In this document: piece by piece, positions 40,959-50,042 of the stretch
Layout of the letters: every line of letters starts with the position of its first letter
How positions within the stretch are numbered: the stretch's first letter is position 1
Notes under the pieces: model-generated
What the model saw: the letters and a program-made list of their open reading frames with translations, nothing else
Told to the model about the DNA's origin: nothing
Database searches by the model: none
Source: Rhodoglobus sp.
Lineage (GTDB): Bacteria > Actinomycetota > Actinomycetes > Actinomycetales > Microbacteriaceae
Reading direction: 5' to 3'
NCBI GenBank assembly: GCA_025463605.1
Contig: JAODAV010000008.1
Span: 223,568 to 287,567, forward strand
Length of the DNA stretch: 64,000 nucleotides
Position numbers and translations under genes: made by a program

Positions 40959-42424
40959 TGCAGGCTCACTCGCTTGGGCAGGGTGAAGACGAGGCCGAAC
41001 GCGGCGACCGCAAAAGCCGCGCTCGTGCCGAGCGCTAGTGCCGCGGCCGGTCCGAAGGCGCCGGGCAGGTCGGCCGGGCCGGTGATGGGCCCGATGTTGC
41101 CGAACAGCACGCTGCCGATCACGGCGATGCCGATGGCGGCGCCGATGCGCTGCATGGTGCCGATCACACCGCTCGCGGCTCCCGCCTCGGAACGGTCGAC
41201 GGTCGCGACGATGAATCTCGCGTTGGGGGCGATGAACATTCCGCTGCCGAGCCCCGCCACGAGAAGCGGACCGAGCAGTTGCCAGCTGGTCAGCTCGGCC
41301 GTCGGTACTAACAGCAGCACGAGCCACAGCGCGATGAGCCCGAGTGCAACGAGGCCGACGCCGATCACGAGCACCGTGCGGCCGAGGCGCTGGGCGAGTC
41401 GGTCGCTCTGCGACGCGCCCACGATGCTGCCAATCGCGAACGGCACCGAGACGAGGCCGGATTCGAGCGCCGTGTGGCCGAGGCCGGCCTGCCACAGGAT
41501 CGAGATCGTGAAGAAGATGCTCGTGAACGCCGCGAAATAGACGAGCGCGAGAATCGTGCCGCCCGTGAAGGCGGGGTGCGAGAAGAGGTGCGGCGGAACG
41601 AGCGGCTCAATGTTGCGGGCAGCGAGCCGCCTCTCCCAGAAGGCGAAGAGCACGAGCAGCACGATGCCGCCCGCGAGCGAAAGGTACGTCCAGAGCGGCC
41701 AGCCCTCATCCTCGCCCTGGATGAGCGGCACGAGCAGGGCGACGAGCGCCGTGGAGACGAGGAGCAGGCCGACGAGGTCGGTGGAGGCACGCTTGCCCTC
41801 CGACCCGGACGGGAGCAGGAACGCCGCGGCGATAAGCGCGAGCACCCCGATGGGCAGGTTCACGGCGAAGATCCAGCGCCATCCGGTCTCTTCGCCGAGC
41901 GCCTCGATGAGCAGTCCACCTACGACGGGGCCGAGGGCCGCCGAAATGCCGATCACGGCGCCCATAATGGCGAACGCCTTGCCGCGCTTCTGGGGCGCGA
42001 AGAGCAATTGGATGAACGCCGTGACGGGCGGGAAGAAGATACCGCCGCCGAGGCCCTGCACGACTCGCGCGACGATGAGCTGCGTGCTGTCCTGTGCGAG
42101 ACCGCACGCGACGCTCGCCGCGGTGAAGAGGGCGAGTCCCGCGAAGAAGACCCACTTGTGCCCGAAGCGGTCGCCGATGCGCCCGGCCGGAATGAGAGAG
42201 AGGCCGAATGCGAGCGCATAGCCCGAGATGATCCACGAGAGCGTCGCCTCGGAGGCATCGAGGCTCGTGCGGATGGTGGGAAGCGCGACGTTGACGATCG
42301 TGGTGTCGAGCAGTGACATGAACATGCCGGCGAGCAGCACAGCGAGAGCGAGAGCCGCCCGACGCGGTGTCGCTGTGACAGGGCTGGATACGCTGCTCTG
42401 GTTCGTTCCGGTCATCTGGCTCAT
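40955..42424 (-). CDS. DHA2-family MFS drug efflux transporter
   Basis: A 489-residue 14-helix exporter. GMFMSLLDTTIVNVALPTI is the DHA2-specific motif D1, followed by GRIGDRFGHKWVFFAGLALF (motif A) and ARVVQGLGGGIFFPPV (motif C region). Length and motifs match EmrB/QacA relatives. Its start lies inside the stop of the PadR gene (ATGA, 42421-42424), so the regulator controls it directly. Confidence 0.92.
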   Translation of the reverse strand: MSQMTGTNQSSVSSPVTATPRRAALALAVLLAGMFMSLLDTTIVNVALPTIRTSLDASEATLSWIISGYALAFGLSLIPAGRIGDRFGHKWVFFAGLALFTAASVACGLAQDSTQLIVARVVQGLGGGIFFPPVTAFIQLLFAPQKRGKAFAIMGAVIGISAALGPVVGGLLIEALGEETGWRWIFAVNLPIGVLALIAAAFLLPSGSEGKRASTDLVGLLLVSTALVALLVPLIQGEDEGWPLWTYLSLAGGIVLLVLFAFWERRLAARNIEPLVPPHLFSHPAFTGGTILALVYFAAFTSIFFTISILWQAGLGHTALESGLVSVPFAIGSIVGASQSDRLAQRLGRTVLVIGVGLVALGLIALWLVLLLVPTAELTSWQLLGPLLVAGLGSGMFIAPNARFIVATVDRSEAGAASGVIGTMQRIGAAIGIAVIGSVLFGNIGPITGPADLPGAFGPAAALALGTSAAFAVAAFGLVFTLPKRVSLH

Positions 42425-43017
42425 TCTGGTCGTGCCCTTCTGGATTTCTCGTCTTCGGTGATGTCATGCAGCGTGACGAGAAGGCTCTCGTGCCACTCGA
42501 TCTCCGCTCGCAGGCGCACGGCCTGGTGGCGCATCACGTGCCGCTCCATGACGGTGAGGTACTGGGTGATCGCTGCCACGTGCGCCTCGGTGCTCTCCAG
42601 TAGCGTTCGAAGCTTCCGCAATCGGGAGTCGATCGTCTCACCGAGGCGATCGACGTCATCCGGGCCGAGCCGGGCGAATGCGAGATCCACGGGATCCGGT
42701 CGCAATCCGACATGGTCGAGGGTGGTCTGCCGAATCGAGCCGAGAGCCTCTCGACCCGCTGCCGTGATCTCGTAGACCTGGCGCTCAGGGTAGTTTCCCT
42801 CGCGCTCGGTGCGAAGCTCGTGGATGAGCCCCTCTGCCGCGAGTCGCTTGAGCACTCCGTAGATCGCGCCGACCGCGAGGTCGGCCCACATGTCGATGTG
42901 CTCTTCTTCGGCGAGGAGCCGCAGCGCGTGTCCGTGCATGGCGCCGCGCTCCTCGAGGGAGCCAAGCACGAAGAGACGGATCGCAGACACGTCGAGTACT
43001 CTCGCATGAGTAGTCAC
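42421..43017 (-). CDS. PadR-family transcriptional regulator
   Basis: A 198-residue regulator from a GTG at 43017. The winged helix is at about 8-85 (LDVSAIRLFVLGSLEERGAMHG, AIYGVLKRLAAEGLIHELR, REGNYPERQVYEITAAGREAL) and a C-terminal PadR coiled dimer domain follows (LRTLLESTEAHVAAITQYLT). PadR repressors control the drug pump they are encoded with, released by the drug. Residues of a longer frame upstream do not look like protein. Confidence 0.88.
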   Translation of the reverse strand: MTTHARVLDVSAIRLFVLGSLEERGAMHGHALRLLAEEEHIDMWADLAVGAIYGVLKRLAAEGLIHELRTEREGNYPERQVYEITAAGREALGSIRQTTLDHVGLRPDPVDLAFARLGPDDVDRLGETIDSRLRKLRTLLESTEAHVAAITQYLTVMERHVMRHQAVRLRAEIEWHESLLVTLHDITEDEKSRRARPE

Positions 43018-43062
43018 GCGTGTCAATTCGCGAATTACGCTGTATGTCGACTTCCGTTGCCG

Positions 43063-43082
43063 GGCAGGTAAGCCCTGCCTAA
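43063..43082. promoter_or_regulatory. Hairpin or iron-box-like element before metY
   Basis: Bases 43063-43079 form GGCAGG, TAAGC, CCTGCC, a perfect 6-bp hairpin. The overlapping 19-mer 43064-43082 shares 14 of 19 positions with the iron box at 28448, but only 12 with the IdeR consensus. It lies between divergent padR and metY, about 60 bases before each. It may be an operator, or just a 5' UTR hairpin. Confidence 0.3.
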
Positions 43083-43139
43083 GCTCGCACAAGACGGGGG
43101 GAACCACCCGCCTCTCGCAGTTCTTAACAAGGAGCACAC

Positions 43140-44459
43140 ATGTCCGACTGGAAGTTCGAAACCAAGCAGGTGCATTCGGGCGCCAAGCCAGATCCCACCA
43201 CGAACGCACGAGCGACCCCGATCTACAAGACGACGTCATACGTGTTCAACAGCACCGCGCACGCTCAGAACCTGTTCGCACTCGCGGAGTTCGGCAACAT
43301 CTACACGCGCCTCATGAACCCCACTACCGATGTCGTCGAGCAGCGGGTCGCCGCGCTCGAGGGCGGCACCGCGGCGCTCGCCGTGGCATCCGGCTCGTCG
43401 GCGATCACCTACGCCGTGCTCAACATCGCGAACTCGGGCGACCACATCGTCTCCTCCTCGTCGATCTACGGCGGCACCTACAACCTGTTCAAGTACACGC
43501 TCGCGCGACTCGGCATCGAGGTCACCTTCGTCGAGAACCAGGATGACGAGGCCGAGTGGGCAGCCGCCGTGCGACCCAACACCAAGCTCTTCTTCGCGGA
43601 GACCATCGGTAACCCGAAGATCAACATCCTGGACATCGAGAAGGTCGCCGAGGTGGCCCACAGCAACAACCTGCCGCTCATCGTCGACAACACGATCGCG
43701 ACGCCGTACCTCATCCGCCCGTTCGAATTCGGCGCCGACGTCGTCGTGCACTCGGCCACCAAGTTCCTCGGCGGCCACGGCACGGTCATCGCCGGTGTCA
43801 TCGTCGACGGCGGAAAGTTCGCGTGGTCGAAGAACGTCGACAAGTTCCCCGGGCTCACCGAACCCGACCCGAGCTACCACGGCGCGAGCTACACGACGGT
43901 GCTGGGCGACGCGATCGCGTACATCATCAAGATCCGCGTGCAGTTGCTTCGCGACACGGGTGCTGCGCTCTCCCCCGACAGCGCATTCGCGCTCATCCAG
44001 GGCATCGAGACGCTCAGCCTGCGCATCGAGCGTCACGTACAGAACACCCAAGAGATCGCCGAGTGGCTCGAGAACCACCCGGACGTCGCTTCGGTCAACT
44101 ACTCGGGCCTGCCCTCGAGCCCCTGGTACGCCGCGGCCAACAAGTACGCGCCCAAGGGGGTCGGGGCCGTGGTCTCGTTCGAACTCAAGGGCGGTGTCGA
44201 AGCGGGTCGTGCTCTCGTCGAGAACGTCGAGTTGTTCAGCCACCTCGCCAACATCGGTGACGTGCGCAGCCTCATCATCCACCCGGCGTCGACCACCCAC
44301 TCGCAGCTCACGCCGGAGCAACAGCTCACCACGGGTGTCACTCCCGGTCTCGTGCGTCTCTCGGTGGGAATCGAGAACGTCGATGACCTGAAGGCCGACC
44401 TCCAGGCCGGGTTCGATGCCGCGCGCAAGGTCACAGCAGCGGCAGCAGCGAGCGCCTAG
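43140..44459 (+). CDS. metY: O-acetylhomoserine aminocarboxypropyltransferase (MetY)
   Basis: A 439-residue PLP enzyme of the Cys/Met metabolism family: makes homocysteine from O-acetylhomoserine and sulfide. [60 protein letters not shown], the Asp in [10 protein letters not shown] and the PLP-binding Lys in [17 protein letters not shown] are all in place. A good ribosome site AAGGAG lies before the ATG. metX follows downstream after a strong terminator, so the two genes are separately transcribed although they form one pathway. Confidence 0.95.
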   Translation: MSDWKFETKQVHSGAKPDPTTNARATPIYKTTSYVFNSTAHAQNLFALAEFGNIYTRLMNPTTDVVEQRVAALEGGTAALAVASGSSAITYAVLNIANSGDHIVSSSSIYGGTYNLFKYTLARLGIEVTFVENQDDEAEWAAAVRPNTKLFFAETIGNPKINILDIEKVAEVAHSNNLPLIVDNTIATPYLIRPFEFGADVVVHSATKFLGGHGTVIAGVIVDGGKFAWSKNVDKFPGLTEPDPSYHGASYTTVLGDAIAYIIKIRVQLLRDTGAALSPDSAFALIQGIETLSLRIERHVQNTQEIAEWLENHPDVASVNYSGLPSSPWYAAANKYAPKGVGAVVSFELKGGVEAGRALVENVELFSHLANIGDVRSLIIHPASTTHSQLTPEQQLTTGVTPGLVRLSVGIENVDDLKADLQAGFDAARKVTAAAAASA

Positions 44460-44474
44460 GCTCGTGCCGCTGGA

Positions 44475-44506
44475 GGGCCCCTGCGTTGTAATAAACGCAG
44501 GGGCCC
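44475..44506 (+). terminator. Strong intrinsic terminator between metY and metX
   Basis: GGGCCCCTGCGTT (44475-44487) and AACGCAGGGGCCC (44494-44506) form a perfect 13-bp stem with loop GTAATA, followed by TTCGTTT. It lies 15 bases after metY. Only 28 bases separate it from the metX start, so metX needs its own promoter inside or very near this sequence. Confidence 0.88.
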
Positions 44507-44534
44507 TTCGTTTATTGGGGATACTTGACCAGAC

Positions 44535-45740
44535 ATGGACTGGCAGACACCCGAGGACACCGTGCCCTCGGCCTTCATCACGGAGGCCAACGCACGTTCG
44601 GTACTCGGCAAGCCGCCGGCAACAGGTGCATGGCGTGAGGGTGACCCGCCCGGCGACCGGCAGTTCGTGTCCATCGGTGCCCTCTCGCTCGAGCGCGGCG
44701 GCGAATTGCCCTCTGTTCGAGTCGCCTACGAGACGTTCGGCGAACTCAACGCCGCGGGTTCCAACGCGATCCTCATCGTGCATGCGCTCACCGGCGACAG
44801 CCATGTCATCGGGGATCCCGGGCCCGGGCATCCGACCGGTGGGTGGTGGTCCGGACTCGTCGGACCGGGCCGCGCAATCGACACCAATCGCTGGTTCGTC
44901 GTCGCGCCGAACATGCTCGGCGGGTGCCAGGGCACGACCGGCCCCGCCTCGCACGCCCCCGACGGGGCCGAATGGGGCTCGCGCTTTCCGTTCGTGACGA
45001 TCCGCGACCAGGTTGCCGTGCAACACGCACTCACCGATGCCCTCGGCCTCGAGCGCTGGGCGGCCGTCATTGGCGGCTCCATGGGCGGCATGCAGTCACT
45101 CGAGTGGGCGGTCAGCTACCCCGACCGCCTCGAGCGCGTCGCCGTACTCGCGGCTCCCGCCCTGTCGAACGCCGACCAGATCGCGCTCAACTCCGTGCAG
45201 CTCGAGGCGATACGCACCGACCCGGCGTACGCGGACGGCAACTACTACGACGCGGCGGACGGCGACGGGCCGCACCGGGGGCTCGCCCTCGCCCGCCGCA
45301 TGGCCCTCCTCAACTACCGCTCCCCCACCGAGCTCAACGACCGGTTCGAGCGCAGTTGGCAGAGCGGCGTCAGCCCCCTGGGTGGCGGCGGCCGATACGC
45401 GGTCGAGAGCTACCTCGACTACCACGGCAACAAGTTCACCAGGCGATTCGACGCGAACAGCTACATCACGCTCGTCGACGCGATGAACTCGCATGACGTC
45501 GGGCGCGGTCGCGGTGGCACGGCGGAGGCCCTGTCTCGAATCACGGCGCAGGCCCTCATCCTCGGAATCGACAGCGACAGGCTCTTCCCCGTGCCCGACC
45601 AGCGGGTGATTGCCTCCCACGCTCCGGGCAACATCGACGGTAAAGTCCCCCACGTGATCAACTCGCAATTCGGCCACGACGGTTTCCTCATCGAGGATCG
45701 CGTGGTCGGAGCGCAGATCGATAGGCTGTTGAACAGCTGA
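44535..45740 (+). CDS. metX: Homoserine O-acetyltransferase (MetX)
   Basis: A 401-residue alpha/beta-hydrolase-fold acyltransferase that acetylates homoserine from acetyl-CoA, first step of methionine synthesis. The oxyanion segment NAILIVHALTGDSHV, nucleophile Ser in IGGSMGGMQSLEW, Asp in LILGIDSDRLFP and His in NSQFGHDGFLIE build the catalytic triad. Length and motifs match MetX, not succinyl-type MetA. Directly before the response-regulator cluster. Confidence 0.95.
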   Translation: MDWQTPEDTVPSAFITEANARSVLGKPPATGAWREGDPPGDRQFVSIGALSLERGGELPSVRVAYETFGELNAAGSNAILIVHALTGDSHVIGDPGPGHPTGGWWSGLVGPGRAIDTNRWFVVAPNMLGGCQGTTGPASHAPDGAEWGSRFPFVTIRDQVAVQHALTDALGLERWAAVIGGSMGGMQSLEWAVSYPDRLERVAVLAAPALSNADQIALNSVQLEAIRTDPAYADGNYYDAADGDGPHRGLALARRMALLNYRSPTELNDRFERSWQSGVSPLGGGGRYAVESYLDYHGNKFTRRFDANSYITLVDAMNSHDVGRGRGGTAEALSRITAQALILGIDSDRLFPVPDQRVIASHAPGNIDGKVPHVINSQFGHDGFLIEDRVVGAQIDRLLNS

Positions 45741-45752
45741 GCATAGCTCGCG

Positions 45753-45776
45753 AGCCCCGATATACTGCTCGGGGCT
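45753..45776. promoter_or_regulatory. Inverted repeat around a TATACT element between metX and the response-regulator gene
   Basis: AGCCCCGA (45753-45760) and TCGGGGCT (45769-45776) are perfect 8-bp arms with TATACTGC between them. TATACT is a fair -10 box 31 bases before the response-regulator start. The element could end metX transcription or be an operator at the next promoter; the sequence does not decide. Confidence 0.4.
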
Positions 45777-45791
45777 ACTCCAGGGGGTGGA

Positions 45792-46445
45792 ATGACGGGC
45801 AGGGTCATCCGCATCGCCGTGCTCGACGACCACCTGCTCGTCGCGGAAGGCCTCGCATCAGTGCTCGCGAGCGATGACGTCGAGGTCGCGGTCACGGCGT
45901 CGGCGTGGGCCGATCTCGTCGCGAATCCTGCGATGCCCGTGGATGTCGCGGTGCTCGACCTCCACCTCAACGACGGCATCCTCATCTCCACGAAGGTGCG
46001 CGCGCTCAACACGATGGGAACGGCCGCCGTCGTCATCAGTCGGCACGCCGACGCCGCCTCGGTGAACTCCGCCCTGGCCGCGGGCGCACTTGCTTTCGTC
46101 GCCAAGGCCGATTCCACCGCGGAACTCACTCGGGCAATCCGTGCAGCCGCCGCCGGTGAGATCTACGTGGCCGACCACCACGCGAGTGTCGTCGCGACGT
46201 CATCGGCGACCCCGGATCCCGGGCTCGGCCGCCAGGAGGAGCGTGCGCTCGTGCTCTATGCGAGCGGACTCTCGATCCGCGAGGTCGCGGCCGACATGAA
46301 TACGACCGAGGAGACGGTCAAGTCGTACATCAAACGCGGCCGCCGCAAGTACCGCGACGTGGGCGTCGACATCGGCACGCGCATCCTGCTGCGCAAGCAC
46401 GCGGTTCGCGAAGGCTGGCTCACCCCTGAAGCAACGGCGGGCTGA
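45792..46445 (+). CDS. NarL-family response regulator 1
   Basis: A 217-residue regulator: receiver domain 5-120 with acidic IAVLDDHLLVAEG and phosphoacceptor Asp in VDVAVLDLHLND, conserved Lys in FVAKADSTAEL, then a LuxR helix-turn-helix at about 140-205 (RALVLYASGLSIREVAADMNTTEETVKSYI, RKYRDVG). It is a clear paralogue of the response regulator at 50043 (ETVKSYIKRGRRKYR against ETAKSYLKRIREKYR). First gene of the signalling cluster. Confidence 0.9.
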   Translation: MTGRVIRIAVLDDHLLVAEGLASVLASDDVEVAVTASAWADLVANPAMPVDVAVLDLHLNDGILISTKVRALNTMGTAAVVISRHADAASVNSALAAGALAFVAKADSTAELTRAIRAAAAGEIYVADHHASVVATSSATPDPGLGRQEERALVLYASGLSIREVAADMNTTEETVKSYIKRGRRKYRDVGVDIGTRILLRKHAVREGWLTPEATAG

Positions 46446-46461
46446 CCGGCGATAATCGAGC

Positions 46462-47313
46462 ATGACGAAACGGCTCGTGGCCCTTCTCGGCCTCCTCGTG
46501 CTCGCCCTCACGGGGTGCGCCGGGCCGGTCTCGGCACCACTGCCCGACGGCGTCACGGCTTCGCTGTTCCAGAACCGGTTCGACTACAGCCTCCGGCAGA
46601 TCGAGATCAAGGTCGTCAACGGCTCCACGAATCCACTCACGGTGACCCGTGCCTCGCTCGAGTCCAATCGCTTCGCCGAGCCGGCCGTGTGGGATCGCCC
46701 GCAACTGATCCCGGCAGGATCGGCTAGGGACCTCAAGGTCGTACTTGCACGTCCCGTGTGCGACGGCCGCGAGGCTACTGTCGCGGTGGACCTCGACTTC
46801 GAGCTCGTCGACGGCACCGCGGGCACGGCCACAATCATGCCGACCGACGAGACCGGCCGCATCGAGGTGAACAACGAGTTGGACTGCCTGGGTATCTCGG
46901 TAGCCGAGATCGCGACGATCGCCCCGCCGGGCACCGCGCGCTGGACACCGGGGGCGCACGCTCCCGCGATCGTCGACATCGCGGTCACACCGACCGGCGC
47001 ATCGGGCCAACTCACCATCCAGCAGGCGAAGGGCACGGTGCTGCTCGGCCTCGTCGACGAGACCGGGGCCGCCATCACGACGCAGCCGCTCGATCTCGTC
47101 GTCGACGCCTCGGCGGGCGCCACGGTCATCCGCCTCCGGCTCGTGCCGAGCCGCTGCGATCCGCACGCCGTCGCCGAGGACAAACGGGGAACGTTCTTTC
47201 CCCTCGATGTGTCGACGGATGACGGCCGCTCGGGCACGATCTACGTGGGCGTGAGCGACGCGGTGCGCGGGAGTCTCTACGAGTTCTTCTCGGACTACTG
47301 CGGCCTGCCCTGA
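46462..47313 (+). CDS. Lipoprotein of unknown function within the signalling cluster
   Basis: A 283-residue exported protein: signal peptide with lipobox LTGC (Cys19), then a beta-rich two-domain body with paired cysteines (VCDGRE, LDCLGISV, RCDPH, DYCGLP), suggesting disulfides. About 45% of the residues are Thr, Val, Ala and Gly in short strands like an immunoglobulin fold. No known family is recognised. It lies 16 bases after the first response regulator and before the kinase, so it may present a signal to it. Confidence 0.65.
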   Translation: MTKRLVALLGLLVLALTGCAGPVSAPLPDGVTASLFQNRFDYSLRQIEIKVVNGSTNPLTVTRASLESNRFAEPAVWDRPQLIPAGSARDLKVVLARPVCDGREATVAVDLDFELVDGTAGTATIMPTDETGRIEVNNELDCLGISVAEIATIAPPGTARWTPGAHAPAIVDIAVTPTGASGQLTIQQAKGTVLLGLVDETGAAITTQPLDLVVDASAGATVIRLRLVPSRCDPHAVAEDKRGTFFPLDVSTDDGRSGTIYVGVSDAVRGSLYEFFSDYCGLP

Positions 47314-47336
47314 GGCGCCCGCCCGTTAACGAGGGA

Positions 47337-47362
47337 GGGGCCGCAACTCGTGCTGCGGCCCC
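47337..47362 (+). terminator. Hairpin after the lipoprotein gene
   Basis: GGGGCCGCA (47337-47345) and TGCGGCCCC (47354-47362) form a perfect 9-bp stem with an 8-base loop, 24 bases after the stop. No T run follows. It may end transcription of the upstream two genes and separate them from the kinase operon. Confidence 0.55.
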
Positions 47363-47465
47363 GTGCAGACCCCCCGGTCGGTACCTGTATCCGTACCTGC
47401 CGGCGTAGTCGGGTGTAACGCCGATCCGGATGCGCGCTAGGGCAACGCTCCCGGTTCAGTTGATG

Positions 47466-47587
47466 TGGCGGCACAATGGTGGTGCGCCCCTCTGTTCTAT
47501 TGACTGTACCGTGCAGAATCCACGGAATTCGTGCGGTGAGGCACCCCCACTTCTGGGGCGGCGTATGGAAACATGGCGGCACAATGG
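47466..47587 (+). repeat. Two direct copies of a 14-bp sequence, each carrying an in-frame ATG
   Basis: TGGCGGCACAATGG occurs at 47466-47479 and again at 47574-47587, 108 bases apart. Both ATGs are in frame with the kinase gene. The second is its chosen start; the first would add 36 residues of unlikely sequence. The copies may mark a small duplication or two start sites with similar signals. Confidence 0.6.
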
Positions 47588-48744
47588 ATCTCATAGCCAA
47601 GGAGCGCGACCGGCTCCTTCAACGCACCGCGCGTGTGTACGGTTTGAGTTTCACGATCGTGTCGATCATCTGCCTGAGCATCCCCGGCGCTGTCGGCACG
47701 ATTCCCTACCTCGTGAGCCTGCCGTTGTACGCGATTATCGCGTTCTGCCAGTACCGCCTCGGTGACAGCCGATCGCTGTTGTGGATCCTGCCCGCCTTTG
47801 TCGCCGGTCTCGGGATCATCGTCATGGTCGCCCTCTTCGGCGACGGTCCGAGTCAGGCCGGAGTGTCCGCCGTCGCCCAACTTGCTGCCGCGTCGCTCGC
47901 GTCGATGGCCATCGTGCTCACGACCGAACCGCTGCGGCGCGTCATCCTCGGGGCCGCATTCATCGCCGTCGGCGTTACCACCACCGTGCTGTACGCGCCG
48001 TTCCAGGCGCCGGCCCGCACGATCGCGCTGATCGTGCTGGGGTGGACGCTCGCGACCATCATCGGCTTCTGGATCAGCGCAGGGGTGCCTCAAGCGGCGC
48101 GGCGCATCGCGAGCATCGGCCGGGCCCACCGGGCGGAGCGGCAGGCGAGCGAGACGGAGGCCCAGCGCCGCCAGGGTGCCCGCCTCCTCCACGACACGGT
48201 GCTCGCGACGCTCACCCTCCTCGCGCACTCCGGGGTGGGCGTCGAGCCCGACGCGCTGCGGCAGCAGGCGGCGGACGACGCCAGACTGTTGCGCCAGCTG
48301 CGCCTCGGCGCGACGCCCGCGCCGCAGTCCTCGGGTGTGTACAACCTCGAGGGCAGCGAGGAGACTGTGCTCGGCACGACCCTCGAGTCCGTCAAGCAGC
48401 GCTTCGGGCGCATGGGCCTCGAGGTCAGCTGGCACGGTACCGGCCAGGTGCTGCTGCCCAGTGAAGTGCTCGACGCCTTCCTGCTCGCCCTCGCCGAGTG
48501 CCTTGAGAACGTGCGCCGGCACTCGGGCGTCACCGAGGCGCACGTCACGATCACGGATGACGAGACGATGGTGCGCGCGATGATCACCGATTCCGGCGTC
48601 GGCTTCACTCTCGACGATGTGGACTCGGCCCGTCTCGGGTTCAAGGAGTCCGTCGTCGGGCGGCTCAAGGAGGTCGGCGGCAAGGCCCGACTCTTCTCGG
48701 CTCCCGGCTCGGGAACGACGGTCGTGCTGGAGGTGCCGCGATGA
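47584..48744 (+). CDS. Sensor histidine kinase, NarL/HisKA_3-like
   Basis: A 386-residue membrane kinase. About six hydrophobic segments fill residues 15-200. The dimer and phosphoacceptor region has LLHDTVLATLTLLAHSG (HDT with the receiving His). The ATPase domain has an N-box LAECLENVRRHSGVTEAH, G1 ITDSGVGFTLDD and G2 APGSGTTVVLEV. All residues needed for autophosphorylation are visible. It overlaps the next gene by ATGA (48741-48744), so its partner is made together with it. Confidence 0.88.
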   Translation: MDLIAKERDRLLQRTARVYGLSFTIVSIICLSIPGAVGTIPYLVSLPLYAIIAFCQYRLGDSRSLLWILPAFVAGLGIIVMVALFGDGPSQAGVSAVAQLAAASLASMAIVLTTEPLRRVILGAAFIAVGVTTTVLYAPFQAPARTIALIVLGWTLATIIGFWISAGVPQAARRIASIGRAHRAERQASETEAQRRQGARLLHDTVLATLTLLAHSGVGVEPDALRQQAADDARLLRQLRLGATPAPQSSGVYNLEGSEETVLGTTLESVKQRFGRMGLEVSWHGTGQVLLPSEVLDAFLLALAECLENVRRHSGVTEAHVTITDDETMVRAMITDSGVGFTLDDVDSARLGFKESVVGRLKEVGGKARLFSAPGSGTTVVLEVPR

Positions 48745-49991
48745 GCTACGCACCCCCGGAGGAGAACACCCTCGGCGTCGTTGTGGGCGGTAAGCCGCGG
48801 CGCCGGGAGGCGGACGCGACGCGACGCGTCATCCGCGCGGCCACCCCACGCCGTGCGAGCCTCGGCACAGGGTTCATCGGCATTGGCGCCGCCGTCGTGT
48901 GCGGCCTGCGCGCGATCTACGGTTTCGTGTGGTTCATCGGCCAGTGGGGCACCTACCCCGATCCGCTGCCCGCCGCGGCAGGGTGGGCTGTACTCATCAC
49001 GGTGCTCGTCGCCACCTTCGCGGTCTCGCGCGTCATGGGGCAACTGCCGGACTGGATGTTCGCGATCTTCCTCACGGGACTTGCGGCGGCCACCGCGCTC
49101 GACCTGTACGCCATCTGGCCGCTCCACGACATCGGTCGCAACGCGACTGCCGCGGTGACCGCGGGCATGGCGCTCATCGTCGTCATCACCCTGAGGCGCT
49201 CGCTCGACGTCCTCATCTCGGCAGCCGTGCTCGGTGCGACGCTCGCGACCGCCATGGTGCTGAACTCGAACCTCGGACCCGACGATCTCGCGCCCCAGGT
49301 GACGACCCTCGCGTTCGCCGTACTGCCCGCCGTGATCGGCGTCGTCGTCGTACGGGGTTTCCGGCGCCTCGTGCAGGTCGAACTCGACCGCGTGCTCGTG
49401 CAAAGCACGGTGTCGGCACCGCGCTTCGCGGTCGGCATGATGGCCTCCGAGGAGCTTGCGCGACTCGACCTCGCGGCCGAGGAACTGCTCGACTCGGTTG
49501 CCACCGGCAAGACCAAGCTCCCGCTCGATCCCAAGACGGCGTCGACAGCCGCATCCCTCGCGACCGAACTACGGCTGCATCTCATCGAGGGTCGGCGTGA
49601 GACGTGGCTGTACCACGCGATCACCGAATCCGACCTGCTCGGCAAGGCGGTGACGCTCACCGACAAGGGAAGCCTCGCGGGCCTCCTCGATCCGCAGCAG
49701 CGCGACGGACTGCTCTCGACGGCGTGGCTGCTCGTGAGCGACACTGTCAAGAGCGGGCAGGGCCGCACCGTGCAGATCGCGGTGGGACCGGCCACGAACT
49801 CGGTCGAGACTCCCCAGGGGCGACGCATCAGCATCCCGATCATCATCACCACGACGGGTGTGGCACGCAATCGGGTCGACCCGGCCACGTGGGAAGCCAT
49901 CCGCAAAGTGGGCAAGTACAGCGACTCCACCCAGAACTCGAGCCTGCGGGTCGACATCGAATGTCTCGTCGACAACCCCGCCGACCAGTGA
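48741..49991 (+). CDS. Membrane protein with kinase-like C-terminal region lacking catalytic motifs
   Basis: A 416-residue protein with about six membrane helices in residues 45-215, then a coiled segment (SEELARLDLAAEELLDSVATG) where a histidine kinase would carry its phosphoacceptor. No HD motif is present; the C-terminal 170 residues have no N-box or G-box. Size, topology and gene position copy the preceding histidine kinase, so it looks like a degenerate kinase homologue that may dimerise with it. I infer this from architecture, since no direct sequence match was seen. A response regulator follows 51 bases downstream. Confidence 0.6.
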   Translation: MSYAPPEENTLGVVVGGKPRRREADATRRVIRAATPRRASLGTGFIGIGAAVVCGLRAIYGFVWFIGQWGTYPDPLPAAAGWAVLITVLVATFAVSRVMGQLPDWMFAIFLTGLAAATALDLYAIWPLHDIGRNATAAVTAGMALIVVITLRRSLDVLISAAVLGATLATAMVLNSNLGPDDLAPQVTTLAFAVLPAVIGVVVVRGFRRLVQVELDRVLVQSTVSAPRFAVGMMASEELARLDLAAEELLDSVATGKTKLPLDPKTASTAASLATELRLHLIEGRRETWLYHAITESDLLGKAVTLTDKGSLAGLLDPQQRDGLLSTAWLLVSDTVKSGQGRTVQIAVGPATNSVETPQGRRISIPIIITTTGVARNRVDPATWEAIRKVGKYSDSTQNSSLRVDIECLVDNPADQ

Positions 49992-50042
49992 CAATGGACA
50001 ACAGCATCGTGACACACAGCACCGTGAACAAGGGAACCGATC

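Noticed and set aside
43020..43139. SAM-type riboswitch before metY
   Set aside because: The region has one short hairpin but not the paired helices and conserved purine-rich joints of SAM-I, SAM-II or SAM-IV riboswitches.
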